Source: a virus
DNA length: 39,962 nt
Strand: one strand, 5' to 3'
IMG/VR virus record: IMGVR_UViG_3300017776_000044
Location: 1 to 39,962 of that record
A program made the position numbers and the translations under genes. This document shows positions 22,886-31,977 of this stretch, piece after piece; the stretch's first letter is position 1, and each line of letters begins with the position of its first letter. Under the pieces are notes generated by a model. It was not told where the DNA came from, did no database searches, and was given only the letters and a program-made list of their open reading frames with translations.

Positions 22886-23373
22886 CCTTTAAAATCGTTG
22901 AAGCTAAGCTGCACCATGTCAATTACGTTGCTGAAAACTTGCGTGAAGCTGACCGCGTGGAGGCCAGTTACATTAACAAGCACCACACGCCTGTCGAGCA
23001 GGTTACGCAAAGCGCCGCCAACAGCAGCATCTTGCTTGCCGGTGAGAGCGACGGCGAGGCGGTTGCGCTTGCTGGCGTAGTGCGTACAGACCAAGACGAA
23101 GTAGGCGTGGCTTGGATGGTTACAACTGATTGGGTCTACGACAACGCCACGACTTTTCTGCGCCGCAGCAGTGACGTGCTAGACGAGATGTATAGCGCAG
23201 GGGACTGGCTAACTTTTGTCAACCTTGTGCACACCAGCAACATTCTGCACGAACGGTGGCTGACGTGGTTGGGCGCGCACTGGCATCCTAAAATCCAAAA
23301 GTTTAATGGAGCGTACTTTCGTGCGTTTTACATGCACCGCGAGGACTTAAAGTATGTGCACCGCAGTAGCTAG
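22882..23373 (+). CDS. GNAT-like virion-region protein (T7 gp13 position)
   Basis: 163 residues starting at ATG 22882, overlapping the nozzle stop as ATGA. It has the outline of a GNAT acetyltransferase fold (ADRVEASYINKHH near the N-terminus, VALAGVVRTDQDEVGVAWMV strands, HTSNILHERWLTWLGAHW helix). The acetyl-CoA loop is not clear, so activity is doubtful. Related proteins stand at the T7 gene 13 position and are needed for virion assembly. The gene overlaps the next by 20 bases. Confidence 0.8.
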   Translation: MTFKIVEAKLHHVNYVAENLREADRVEASYINKHHTPVEQVTQSAANSSILLAGESDGEAVALAGVVRTDQDEVGVAWMVTTDWVYDNATTFLRRSSDVLDEMYSAGDWLTFVNLVHTSNILHERWLTWLGAHWHPKIQKFNGAYFRAFYMHREDLKYVHRSS

Positions 23374-24157
23374 TTTTATTGGGCCGGTGATGAATTTGGC
23401 TATGGCCGGGCAGCAGGCTCAGCTTGCCGGGCAGCAGCGTGCGTTAGCCGACAAGCAGGCGCAGGTTGAGCGGCAAATGCTGCTTGAGCAATATGCGGCG
23501 CAGCAAAAGCAATATGAGACCAACAAGAAGTTGGCGCTCGATAACTACGCACTGCAACAAACGCAGATTGATGAGCAGACTGTCGAGAACGTCAAGGACG
23601 TGCAGCGCCAAGCGTTCGACCAATTGATTGCAGCGCGCAACGTGCAAGGAACAACACAAGCCACTAACGCAACGCTTGGTCGGTCTGGCGTGTCAGTTGT
23701 CGATACGTTAAGCGCAATTGAAACCGAGAGCGGACGCAACGAAAACCGTTTGGCGGCCAGGAGCAAGGCGATGCGGCGGTACGGCCAAGCACAAAAAGAG
23801 CAGGCCAGGTCAGACGCAACTAAGAACATCGCCAGCGTGCTGGAACCTTATATGTCACCCGCAGCAATTGAGGCTATTAACGTGCGTCGGCAAGCTGGCT
23901 ACATCGGTGCACAGCAAACCCAAATCCAAGCGTTTGGTACAGCCATTGGTGCGGTAAGCGGATTCACTAACGCTTTTAGCAGCATCCAGGGCTTGCAGTC
24001 GCAACGCAGCACGATGCAACAATCCAGCGCCATGACAATGACGGGGCTGTCTAATCAGATGCAAGCAAATCAAGCAAACGCCACGATGCGCTCAAGTATC
24101 ACTGACGTGCAAACGCGCAATCTTCTGAATTATAACCCTTATGGACGGCAAAATTAA
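23354..24157 (+). CDS. Internal virion protein, T7 gp14-like
   Basis: 267 residues; the start MCTAVASFIGPVMNLA, a long Gln/Ala-rich coiled-coil (about 20-95) and the conserved RNVQGTTQATNATLGRSGVSVVDTL are typical of gp14 homologues. gp14 is ejected first and forms the channel in the outer membrane. The N-terminal hydrophobic stretch may insert. Last 60 residues are Gln/Met/Ser-rich. The stop overlaps the next ATG (TAATG). Confidence 0.88.
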   Translation: MCTAVASFIGPVMNLAMAGQQAQLAGQQRALADKQAQVERQMLLEQYAAQQKQYETNKKLALDNYALQQTQIDEQTVENVKDVQRQAFDQLIAARNVQGTTQATNATLGRSGVSVVDTLSAIETESGRNENRLAARSKAMRRYGQAQKEQARSDATKNIASVLEPYMSPAAIEAINVRRQAGYIGAQQTQIQAFGTAIGAVSGFTNAFSSIQGLQSQRSTMQQSSAMTMTGLSNQMQANQANATMRSSITDVQTRNLLNYNPYGRQN

Positions 24158-27100
24158 TGGTTGAGTTTATTCGCCCTGTTAATCCCGGTGCCTCCCCAGT
24201 AGCGCAGCGCAATTCTTACTTCCGGCCACAATTGGATGACCGTGAGGCGCGTGCCTTGGGCGAGCTATCTCAGGCATACGGCCAGCTTCGTAGGGCAACA
24301 GGGTCACTTGCTGACAGCTACGGCGCTCTTGGGCAGCGGTTTAACCAACTGAGCAGCGCTGTCATGGAGAGTCAGAGGGAGCAGCTTCGCGGCGAACAGC
24401 GAAGCCAGCAGCTTGGCATCCAGCAAAAAAGGCTAGACCTGCAAACTCAGCAGAATGCCTTTAGCTTACAAGCCCAAAGAGAGCAGTTGCAGCTAGCAAC
24501 GTTACGCGCCGACGAAGCCGAGTTGCAGGATATTCTTAGCGCGGTGGAAGACTACGCGGTCTCTCAAGCGTCTAATAATGGCGCAAGCTTTGCACTAGGC
24601 GAAAGCGTTTTTGCAGGCTTAGGCAGCTTCCCGGTCGTCACTGATGACGTGTCACAAGGTGGGGTAACGGTGCACAACGCAGATGTAGACCCCGAAACCC
24701 TTGCAGCAATCGAGCAGGCCGGTCGCATCAGTGGCGCAAACTACACTGTCACGCCAGCGCTAGGCCGCACAAAAACTCAGTTGTCTGAGATTGGTGTGCA
24801 AACAGACGCAGACTTGCATCTTAACAATCCGGCGCTAACGCCTTGGATTAGCGGCGCGACCGATGAAGTCAAACAGCGTGCGCTGGAAGTTTTTGGCGCT
24901 GACGTAGCCGCCGGAGATACGCCTGCGTTCGAAAGCATGGAAGACGGCGTTCGGTACTTGGGGTTTTGGGCAAGCCACAACGGGGTAGCGGAGGGATCGG
25001 TAGACCAAGCGCTGCGCCGCTGGTTTGACCTTTCACCAACTGGGCCTGTCGAAAACACCGCGTTCGCTGACGACGAAAGCCGTGTTGCCGCTGTGCAAGG
25101 CTATCAGTCCCGCTTGCAAGTTTTGGCGCAGCTTGGATTGTCGCCTGACACTTCCTTATCTGACCCCGCCGTGAAAAGCCTTTTTGTGCAGGGAGTGGTA
25201 CAGATCGAGCTTGGTGTTGAAAAGTTGCCGGATACACCGTGGGGCCAGCTTTTTAGCGAGGGGCAGTCGGCGTACAAGACGGGCAAACTGGTGCGCAACA
25301 CTGCTGGCACCGCCGAGATTTTTGCTGGTAGTCGTGAAGACTACGCGCTGCAACCTGGGCAAACACGTATTAGCCTAGACTTTAACAGCACACCTGGCGG
25401 CACTGGCGCGCTAGTCGTTATTCCAAAAGGTGCGACGCCGCAGCAAAGCAAGTCCGCAAAGGCTTACGTCGATGGTGTGCAAAAGCTTTTTCAAGACTTT
25501 GGATACGAGGGGTACACATTAAGCCAGGGGGATGGCATCCAAGTTAGCGGCGACGGTGCCCGTGGGCTAAGCGACACGATTCACACGGAGCCGTTTTTCA
25601 TTGAAGACCCACAGGCGGCAGAAATTTTCATGCAGCCAGAGTTCCAAAAACGTTACTCCAACTTGCTCATGCGAACGTTGGGTGCAATCGATGGTGCCGT
25701 TATTATGGCTCCCCACGAAGCATCCGCACAAGGCGCAGTGCTAAATGTGAACGGGGCGTCAATTACAGAACGTGAGTTTGCGCTGAAAACCCTAATACCT
25801 GCCTTACAAGACATTGCGAAAGAGGGGCTACCCGGCAACAAAATTAATATTGCGGCGGACAACGGTGTTCGCCCGTTAGCTCTGGATGGCAGTGACGCGG
25901 ACGGCAACATTGCTGTCCAAGCTTTGCAAGGGTACGGCGTACCTATTAATGGCGGCGAGTCTAGTGACGCTATGACCGTGGGATTTACAGACGATGTAGT
26001 GAGTTCTGCTCTACAAAATGCTTTGGGTGCAGACTACACGGAATGGTTTGAAACTGACGGTGCTGCTGACGCAGCCGTGAGTGCAGTACAGGCAGCAGGC
26101 TCAGCGCTGCGCAATGAAATAAACATGTATCGCCGCACTATTGAAGAAAAAACCGGACGCCAGATTGACGAAAAAACTTTGCGCAGCTTGCCTCAAGTGC
26201 AACGTGCGCAACAGCGCTTCTACGAACTGTTTGACGCTGCGCAAACTGACTTGCTTACAAGCGCAATTGAAGACGAAACTTCATCGATCAAGCTAGAGTT
26301 AGACTTAGCGGAAGAAACAAAAATTGTCCCGTTTTTTGAGCGCATGGAAAGTTCGGATTTTAACCGCGCAGTTGCACAGCATGGCGGTTCGCCCATTGAG
26401 TTTTACAAGGCTGTTGTAGCCGCTGAAAGCGGCTTAGGGATCGACCAGATTCAAGCAACTCTGGAGAACGGTGACTTTACAAAGCTTGCTTCGTGGACAG
26501 CCTTTACGCAAAAAATTGAAACGTCCGGCCAAATGGCCAAAGACAACTACGCAATACAAGCTGTGCAGTTAGACGTAACCACAGCTTTGCGGCAGGGCGG
26601 GTCAGCATCGGAGGTGTTGCTGCGGCAGTCGCAAGGTAGTCGCAACCTTTATGTCAAAGACTTAATGTCCAGCCTAACAGCCCTAAGTGCATTAAGCGAA
26701 AACAGTTCCCTCAATCCCGCGCAGTTAAAAACTTTTACGGGCGAGCTTGAGACGTTAACGGAGTTGCTTAGTAACACCACGCTAAGTGATGCACTTTCTC
26801 GGACCAAAGCTTCCGGCGGCAACAAGGGCACGTTGCTGCAAGAAGCAATCGACGTGGCAAATACTGTCAAGGACTATCAAGAGAAGGCGTTTTACGAAAA
26901 CACAAATCAGCAAACAGTTACTAATATAATTAATTCTGACGGCGCACTCCCGCTTACCAAGGTGACTTGGGAACGCGGCGCGGACGGTAACTACCGTGAA
27001 GTTATTAGCAGTGACTTATCCGGGGAAAAAGCTGCACGGACAGAGCTTTTGACAAAAGCATCAGCAGCCGCGTTTGCTACTGGCGACGCGTCAAAACTAA

Positions 27101-28425
27101 TCCCAGTGTTTGAACAGTCCGACACGTGGGAGATGAAGGATTTTGGAACAGCTCTGCTTCAGCAAATACAAGCGGACCCCGACGATGCAGACGGGCTGGG
27201 CCGAAGCGAAGTTGGGCAGTTTAATATGGTGATGGATGCTGCGCTTGCGGCTGGCGTGGACATTGCTAGCGCGTTTGAAGGCGAACCGATTGCTGTGTTT
27301 GCTGCGTCTATGTCACAGCGAGACAACATCAACCCAGCGCAAGCTGCAATGCAAATTAGCCAGGTGGTTTCTGGCGCGTATGACACCACGACTGTTAAGT
27401 ACATCGCCTCAGAAATGCCGATTGCTGGCGTCTCTCCTAACCTGGCGGGGCTAATTCGTTTGGACGTAATGCTTAAAGCACAAGACGCTGGATTAGCGGG
27501 AGCAGGTGCCGAAACGAAAACCCAGCTTCAAAAACTAGCTAACGACTCAGTAAACAATCTATTCAAAACCACGTTGGTAGACGTGGCGTACGTTGAAGGT
27601 GTTGGCGGTGCGTCTAACGTTAAAGCACGCATTATCAATCAAAATCGCAACGCTTTTTCTGGTGTGTCAAACGCCGTCAAAGGTTTTACTGAGCTTGTGA
27701 CCGGCCCAGCGGACTCACCAGAGGCAAACACCGTGCGGATTGCCGCTGCGATTATGGCAGAGCAGTACAGTGGCATACTTGAGGAAGCTAACGCCAAGGG
27801 CGACATAAGCGAAATCTTGGGCAGCTTGGTGTGCGCGCCCGATTCTTGCTTCCTTGCAGAAGGCTCTGACAGTTTTGCAGCACGAACTGTGCTTGCGAAC
27901 GGGAAAGAAGGGACGCCAGGTGTTGTTGCGTTTAGCGGGTTTAACCTTGAAGACGCAGGCTCCAAACCTGTTACGATTCAAACGCAAGACGGTGCTAGCG
28001 CTGCTGGCTGGCTGCTAAACACGGAGACCAGTTTTGACAAAAACTACACGCAGGGCTTGCAGGCTACTGTGCGGCTGTCAAACCAAAAAACTGTAACGTT
28101 TGACGTGGACCCCAGCCAACTTCAAGCACAGTTAGGCGCACGGGCCGCTAATCAAGTTATGGGCAATGGGCCGCTGAATAGCACAATGGTGCAAACTGCG
28201 CTGATTGGTGCGATGCGCGGCGTCGAAGGTTCGTCCGCTATCGCGTACACAATAACCGAAGATACATTGCGTAGCTCGTACAACGTACCGGATGGTCTCG
28301 AAATCGAAAGCGTAGACTTCAGTTACGCATACGCGTTGGGCAGTGACACAGCAGGCTTTGCAGTGAGCAGGGCGCTGATTGACGAGGCTTTACTTAATGG
28401 TCAAACACAAAGGGTCAGCCAATGA
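24157..28425 (+). CDS. Very large internal virion protein, T7 gp15 position
   Basis: 1422 residues, about twice T7 gp15 (747). The N-terminal 130 residues are helical and Gln/Arg-rich (REARALGELSQAYGQLRRAT). The rest is mixed alpha/beta without a domain I can name. No transglycosylase motif is evident. Place and helical N-terminus suggest the inner core/ejection protein forming the periplasmic tunnel with the next gene product. The doubled length suggests fusion with an additional domain, possibly residues 130-480 or the beta-rich last 250. Overlaps the next gene by ATGA. Confidence 0.75.
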   Translation: MVEFIRPVNPGASPVAQRNSYFRPQLDDREARALGELSQAYGQLRRATGSLADSYGALGQRFNQLSSAVMESQREQLRGEQRSQQLGIQQKRLDLQTQQNAFSLQAQREQLQLATLRADEAELQDILSAVEDYAVSQASNNGASFALGESVFAGLGSFPVVTDDVSQGGVTVHNADVDPETLAAIEQAGRISGANYTVTPALGRTKTQLSEIGVQTDADLHLNNPALTPWISGATDEVKQRALEVFGADVAAGDTPAFESMEDGVRYLGFWASHNGVAEGSVDQALRRWFDLSPTGPVENTAFADDESRVAAVQGYQSRLQVLAQLGLSPDTSLSDPAVKSLFVQGVVQIELGVEKLPDTPWGQLFSEGQSAYKTGKLVRNTAGTAEIFAGSREDYALQPGQTRISLDFNSTPGGTGALVVIPKGATPQQSKSAKAYVDGVQKLFQDFGYEGYTLSQGDGIQVSGDGARGLSDTIHTEPFFIEDPQAAEIFMQPEFQKRYSNLLMRTLGAIDGAVIMAPHEASAQGAVLNVNGASITEREFALKTLIPALQDIAKEGLPGNKINIAADNGVRPLALDGSDADGNIAVQALQGYGVPINGGESSDAMTVGFTDDVVSSALQNALGADYTEWFETDGAADAAVSAVQAAGSALRNEINMYRRTIEEKTGRQIDEKTLRSLPQVQRAQQRFYELFDAAQTDLLTSAIEDETSSIKLELDLAEETKIVPFFERMESSDFNRAVAQHGGSPIEFYKAVVAAESGLGIDQIQATLENGDFTKLASWTAFTQKIETSGQMAKDNYAIQAVQLDVTTALRQGGSASEVLLRQSQGSRNLYVKDLMSSLTALSALSENSSLNPAQLKTFTGELETLTELLSNTTLSDALSRTKASGGNKGTLLQEAIDVANTVKDYQEKAFYENTNQQTVTNIINSDGALPLTKVTWERGADGNYREVISSDLSGEKAARTELLTKASAAAFATGDASKLIPVFEQSDTWEMKDFGTALLQQIQADPDDADGLGRSEVGQFNMVMDAALAAGVDIASAFEGEPIAVFAASMSQRDNINPAQAAMQISQVVSGAYDTTTVKYIASEMPIAGVSPNLAGLIRLDVMLKAQDAGLAGAGAETKTQLQKLANDSVNNLFKTTLVDVAYVEGVGGASNVKARIINQNRNAFSGVSNAVKGFTELVTGPADSPEANTVRIAAAIMAEQYSGILEEANAKGDISEILGSLVCAPDSCFLAEGSDSFAARTVLANGKEGTPGVVAFSGFNLEDAGSKPVTIQTQDGASAAGWLLNTETSFDKNYTQGLQATVRLSNQKTVTFDVDPSQLQAQLGARAANQVMGNGPLNSTMVQTALIGAMRGVEGSSAIAYTITEDTLRSSYNVPDGLEIESVDFSYAYALGSDTAGFAVSRALIDEALLNGQTQRVSQ

Positions 28426-31400
28426 CGTGGGTTAGCACTTACGGTTACAATAGCCAGCCAAATGATGCGGGTGTAGTTGGTGGTTTTGCGAAGTCCGTGC
28501 AGTACGGAACAACCGCTAATGTCGTGCGCGCAATGAACGTTGGGCAGCAGCAAAACTTTACGCAGCGCTTAGTGGCTCAGCGCTCTAACCCCTTCGCACA
28601 ACCCGCTGATGAGACTGACGACATCTACAGTGTGGCGGCGAGCGTGGCATCTGACCTTAGCCTAACACCGATGCAGTTTAGCGAGCTTCGCCGGGATGCG
28701 CGTTACTTGGCAAACGGTAAGTATGCGTCTTTTGACCAAGATGTTCGTGACCAGGGGGCTTTTATTGCAAAGCGCGACAAAACCCTAGAGGGTGCCGGTG
28801 TTGCCGCAACCCTGCTTGCTGGGGTGTTAGACCCGGTGGACCTAAGCGTGGCCGTTGCTACAGGCGGCACAGTGGGTGTGCTGTCAAAAGGTGCGCGCCT
28901 GGCAAAATCCACTTCAGTAATTGCGCAGCGTCCTTTTGCCAGCGGTTTCGTTGCTGAAGGTGGCGTTGAAGCTGCGATGCAGCCCTTACGCGGAACACTT
29001 AGTGGTCGAAACGAGGTTGACCCCACAAGCATCATTGCCGCTGGGTTGTTTGGTGGCGTGGGTAGCAGCTTGATTGCAGGGTCTACAAGCAAGCAACTTC
29101 GGAACATTGAAGCAGTAGCCGCTCTTAACCCTAGCGAGCGCAACGTTTTGCGCTTGGTTAACAGCGCGAGCGCAGGCGATGCAGCAACGCAGCCGGTGCG
29201 GGTATTTGGGCAAGATTCCATATTAGGTAATGTTTACGAATGGCTAAGCCCACGACGCAGCGCGCAAATGAGCAAGCTAAGCGAGGTCAACGAAACAGCG
29301 CGCTTGCTCGGGGGCATCCTGCAAGAAAACACTGACGGCAAGATTAGTGCTGGCGCGCCAGAGTTTGAAGCAGAGGTCCGCTTGTTTGATGCGGAGGACG
29401 CACAAGGATTGGCTATTCTGCACCAAACTATTATGGGTGCACTTGAGGACACACCAGTGTCAGTAGACCAAATGCTAGTCGCCGTAGAACGCTACCGCCG
29501 ATTCCGAAACGCTGGCAAAGAAATTACAGCCGACGACTTGCGCTTAGATGCAGAAGTGTTTGCAAAGTTGCGGCCGCAGATTGACGAAATTGCGCAGACC
29601 CTTGACCAGTTTTACGACCAAAAACGTGCGCAAATGGTCGAGAGCAATATCTACCAAAGTGACATTCTTACCGAACTGTCAGGCGCTACTTATAATAAAA
29701 GAGCGTTTAACTACCGGAACATTGTTGCCTTGGGCAATATTCTTGAAGACAAAAAAATGCACAAGTTTGTTGCTGCTGCGATTGTCGCTAAGCAAGGCTT
29801 GCCCAAGGAGTACATTGCGCGCAAGGCAGCGCTTGGTGAGGTGCAGTTAGACGGCATCCGCATTGATGACTTTGGCGACGGGGCCACAATTGAATTTAAG
29901 ACCGCGTTTATCCTGCGCGAGTACGACGCTGCTGTTACCGCCAAAGCCAAGCGCTATATGGATAAGCTTGGTGCAGCGTACTATGACAATGTTAAAGGCC
30001 GACTAAACGGTGCACGCGACGGACGCTCTGATTACTTTACATCAGACGATCTTGAGGAAGAGATTGTCCAAGCGTTAATGCGCGATTTTAACGCGGGTGC
30101 GACGGACGTGGAAGCGGCTGAAATGGCAGAGCTTGTGACAAGCATTCTCGTGCGGAAGACGCGGCCTGACAGCAAAAGACCTGACGCAGATTTTTTGAAC
30201 AGCAAGCTTGCACTAGATGACACCTTTAGCATGTCCCTTAAGGAGCTAGGGTTTGACGACGCAGACGTAGCAAGACTATCCGTAGGGCTAGATGACGCGT
30301 TAGGTAGTCAGCGGATCAGCAAAGGCGACCGTATAAGCTTTGAAGATTTAATCATAAGTGACGCTGTAAATTTGGCCAATTCCGCACGCTGGGGAGCCAA
30401 TAGGCTTAGTGTGCTAGGCAAGCGGGGCATCCTCAAAGACGACGACACTGTTGCTACCAAAGTGCGCCGGATGCGTAAGCAATTTGAAGACTACAAAGAA
30501 AAAGCAAAAAAGCGTGGGACTAGCGTTAAGACGATTGAGCGGGAAAAGCACCGCGTCAATCGTGGCATCTTTGACCTTATGACTTCGGCGGGGCGCAACC
30601 CGAACAGAGCGTACGACGAAATGATTGACGTGGACCCTGTAACCCGCAGTCAAGTTGCAAGCTTTGATTCAGCCTTTGGCCAGATAACAAATGGCGCACG
30701 CAACCTGACAACGGCAGTTTTTCTGCCCCAAGTTTTGTTTGCGCAAATACCGGAGTTTGTCCAAGTGCTGTCCACAGTGGGTGGGGGCAATGTGCGCTTC
30801 TGGAACGAAAACTTTAACATCATCAACGACCTGCGCAGGGCGTCGAAGAGCGGCAGGTTTGATACGCAGACCGCCGAAGACATGGTGTACGTTGCCGGGA
30901 TTGACCCAACAAACAGCATGTTCCGCTTTGACCGGCCAGACTTAAACATGCGCGCTGAAGGCAATTCCCTGGCAGCAAAATTCTACAACTTTTCGGGCGC
31001 AGTGCGAGATAAAATGATGGGCCTCAATTTGCTGAAGCCAATCACGATGCAAATGCGTGCTTTAACATATCGACGCAGCGTGGCCAACTTGTACAAATCG
31101 GCGAACGGTGAGGCCACGCCTTTTGATGAGTACGACCTAGCCGTGGTCATGAACCTCCCCGAAGGGCCACAGCGTGACTTAGCCTTTGATCTGATTAAAC
31201 GATTTGCTGAAGTGGACGCTGACACAGGTGCGGTGCGTAGCTTGCGGACAGACCTTTGGCATGACGTAGGTGAGTCTGCGTCATTGCTTGCCGATGACTT
31301 AGAGCTGCGCTTGAACGAATTTGCGCACCGATTAGTCCAAGAAAGCAGCATGGGTATGTCTCCCGCGATGCTGCAAGGTGGACTCATGAAATACTTTACC

Positions 31401-31976
31401 CAGTTTATGACGTACAGCCTTAACGCTTTTGAAAAGCAAGCCGTGCCGCTGAACGCCAGGGTGCGCAGTGGAAACGCTGAGAAAGCCCGTATGATCCTTT
31501 ATGGGGGATTAGGGGCGAGCATGATGATGTACCTAAGCAAGTTGTACCTAAGCACTTTAGGAATGAGTGAGACTAAGCGCCGAGAGCGTTTTGAAAAGGG
31601 GTTGGCTCCTTCCCGTGTCGCTCAAATGAGCATTAGCTACATTCCAGCAATGGCAGCGCCTATGACTTTTATTGCTCCCATGCTCCAAATCATGAGCAAC
31701 GCGGGGCAAGAAACACAGCTTAGCCGTGGGGCGATTCCAACTGCGCCCACCCTCCAAGCCGCCACCGGGCTACTTGATAGCATGCAAGGTGCAAAGCGCT
31801 TGCTGACTGGCGATCCCACAGAGTATTCGACCACGCAATTGATGCGGTATATAAGTATGGGGGCAAGTCAGCTTCCGTACGTCGTGCCTTTCACAAATTC
31901 AGCAGCCGCAGGTCTCGCGGGTGAGCCAGCTACCTATGGCTTTGGAGCTATGACACCGAAGGACGAAGGACAGTAA
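28422..31976 (+). CDS. Internal virion protein, T7 gp16-like
   Basis: 1184 residues (T7 gp16: 1318). The C-terminal half has the family traits: FLPQVLFAQIPEFVQVLSTV, then NVRFWNENFNII, MGLNLLKPITMQMRAL and the QGGLMKYFTQFMTYSLNAFEKQ stretch near the end, with membrane-active hydrophobic helices. The first 160 residues include a Gly/Ala/Val-rich hydrophobic region. T7 gp16 begins with a lytic transglycosylase domain; I see no such catalytic Glu context at this N-terminus. It would be ejected into the cell envelope and pull DNA in. Confidence 0.85.
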   Translation: MTWVSTYGYNSQPNDAGVVGGFAKSVQYGTTANVVRAMNVGQQQNFTQRLVAQRSNPFAQPADETDDIYSVAASVASDLSLTPMQFSELRRDARYLANGKYASFDQDVRDQGAFIAKRDKTLEGAGVAATLLAGVLDPVDLSVAVATGGTVGVLSKGARLAKSTSVIAQRPFASGFVAEGGVEAAMQPLRGTLSGRNEVDPTSIIAAGLFGGVGSSLIAGSTSKQLRNIEAVAALNPSERNVLRLVNSASAGDAATQPVRVFGQDSILGNVYEWLSPRRSAQMSKLSEVNETARLLGGILQENTDGKISAGAPEFEAEVRLFDAEDAQGLAILHQTIMGALEDTPVSVDQMLVAVERYRRFRNAGKEITADDLRLDAEVFAKLRPQIDEIAQTLDQFYDQKRAQMVESNIYQSDILTELSGATYNKRAFNYRNIVALGNILEDKKMHKFVAAAIVAKQGLPKEYIARKAALGEVQLDGIRIDDFGDGATIEFKTAFILREYDAAVTAKAKRYMDKLGAAYYDNVKGRLNGARDGRSDYFTSDDLEEEIVQALMRDFNAGATDVEAAEMAELVTSILVRKTRPDSKRPDADFLNSKLALDDTFSMSLKELGFDDADVARLSVGLDDALGSQRISKGDRISFEDLIISDAVNLANSARWGANRLSVLGKRGILKDDDTVATKVRRMRKQFEDYKEKAKKRGTSVKTIEREKHRVNRGIFDLMTSAGRNPNRAYDEMIDVDPVTRSQVASFDSAFGQITNGARNLTTAVFLPQVLFAQIPEFVQVLSTVGGGNVRFWNENFNIINDLRRASKSGRFDTQTAEDMVYVAGIDPTNSMFRFDRPDLNMRAEGNSLAAKFYNFSGAVRDKMMGLNLLKPITMQMRALTYRRSVANLYKSANGEATPFDEYDLAVVMNLPEGPQRDLAFDLIKRFAEVDADTGAVRSLRTDLWHDVGESASLLADDLELRLNEFAHRLVQESSMGMSPAMLQGGLMKYFTQFMTYSLNAFEKQAVPLNARVRSGNAEKARMILYGGLGASMMMYLSKLYLSTLGMSETKRRERFEKGLAPSRVAQMSISYIPAMAAPMTFIAPMLQIMSNAGQETQLSRGAIPTAPTLQAATGLLDSMQGAKRLLTGDPTEYSTTQLMRYISMGASQLPYVVPFTNSAAAGLAGEPATYGFGAMTPKDEGQ

Positions 31977-31977
31977 T

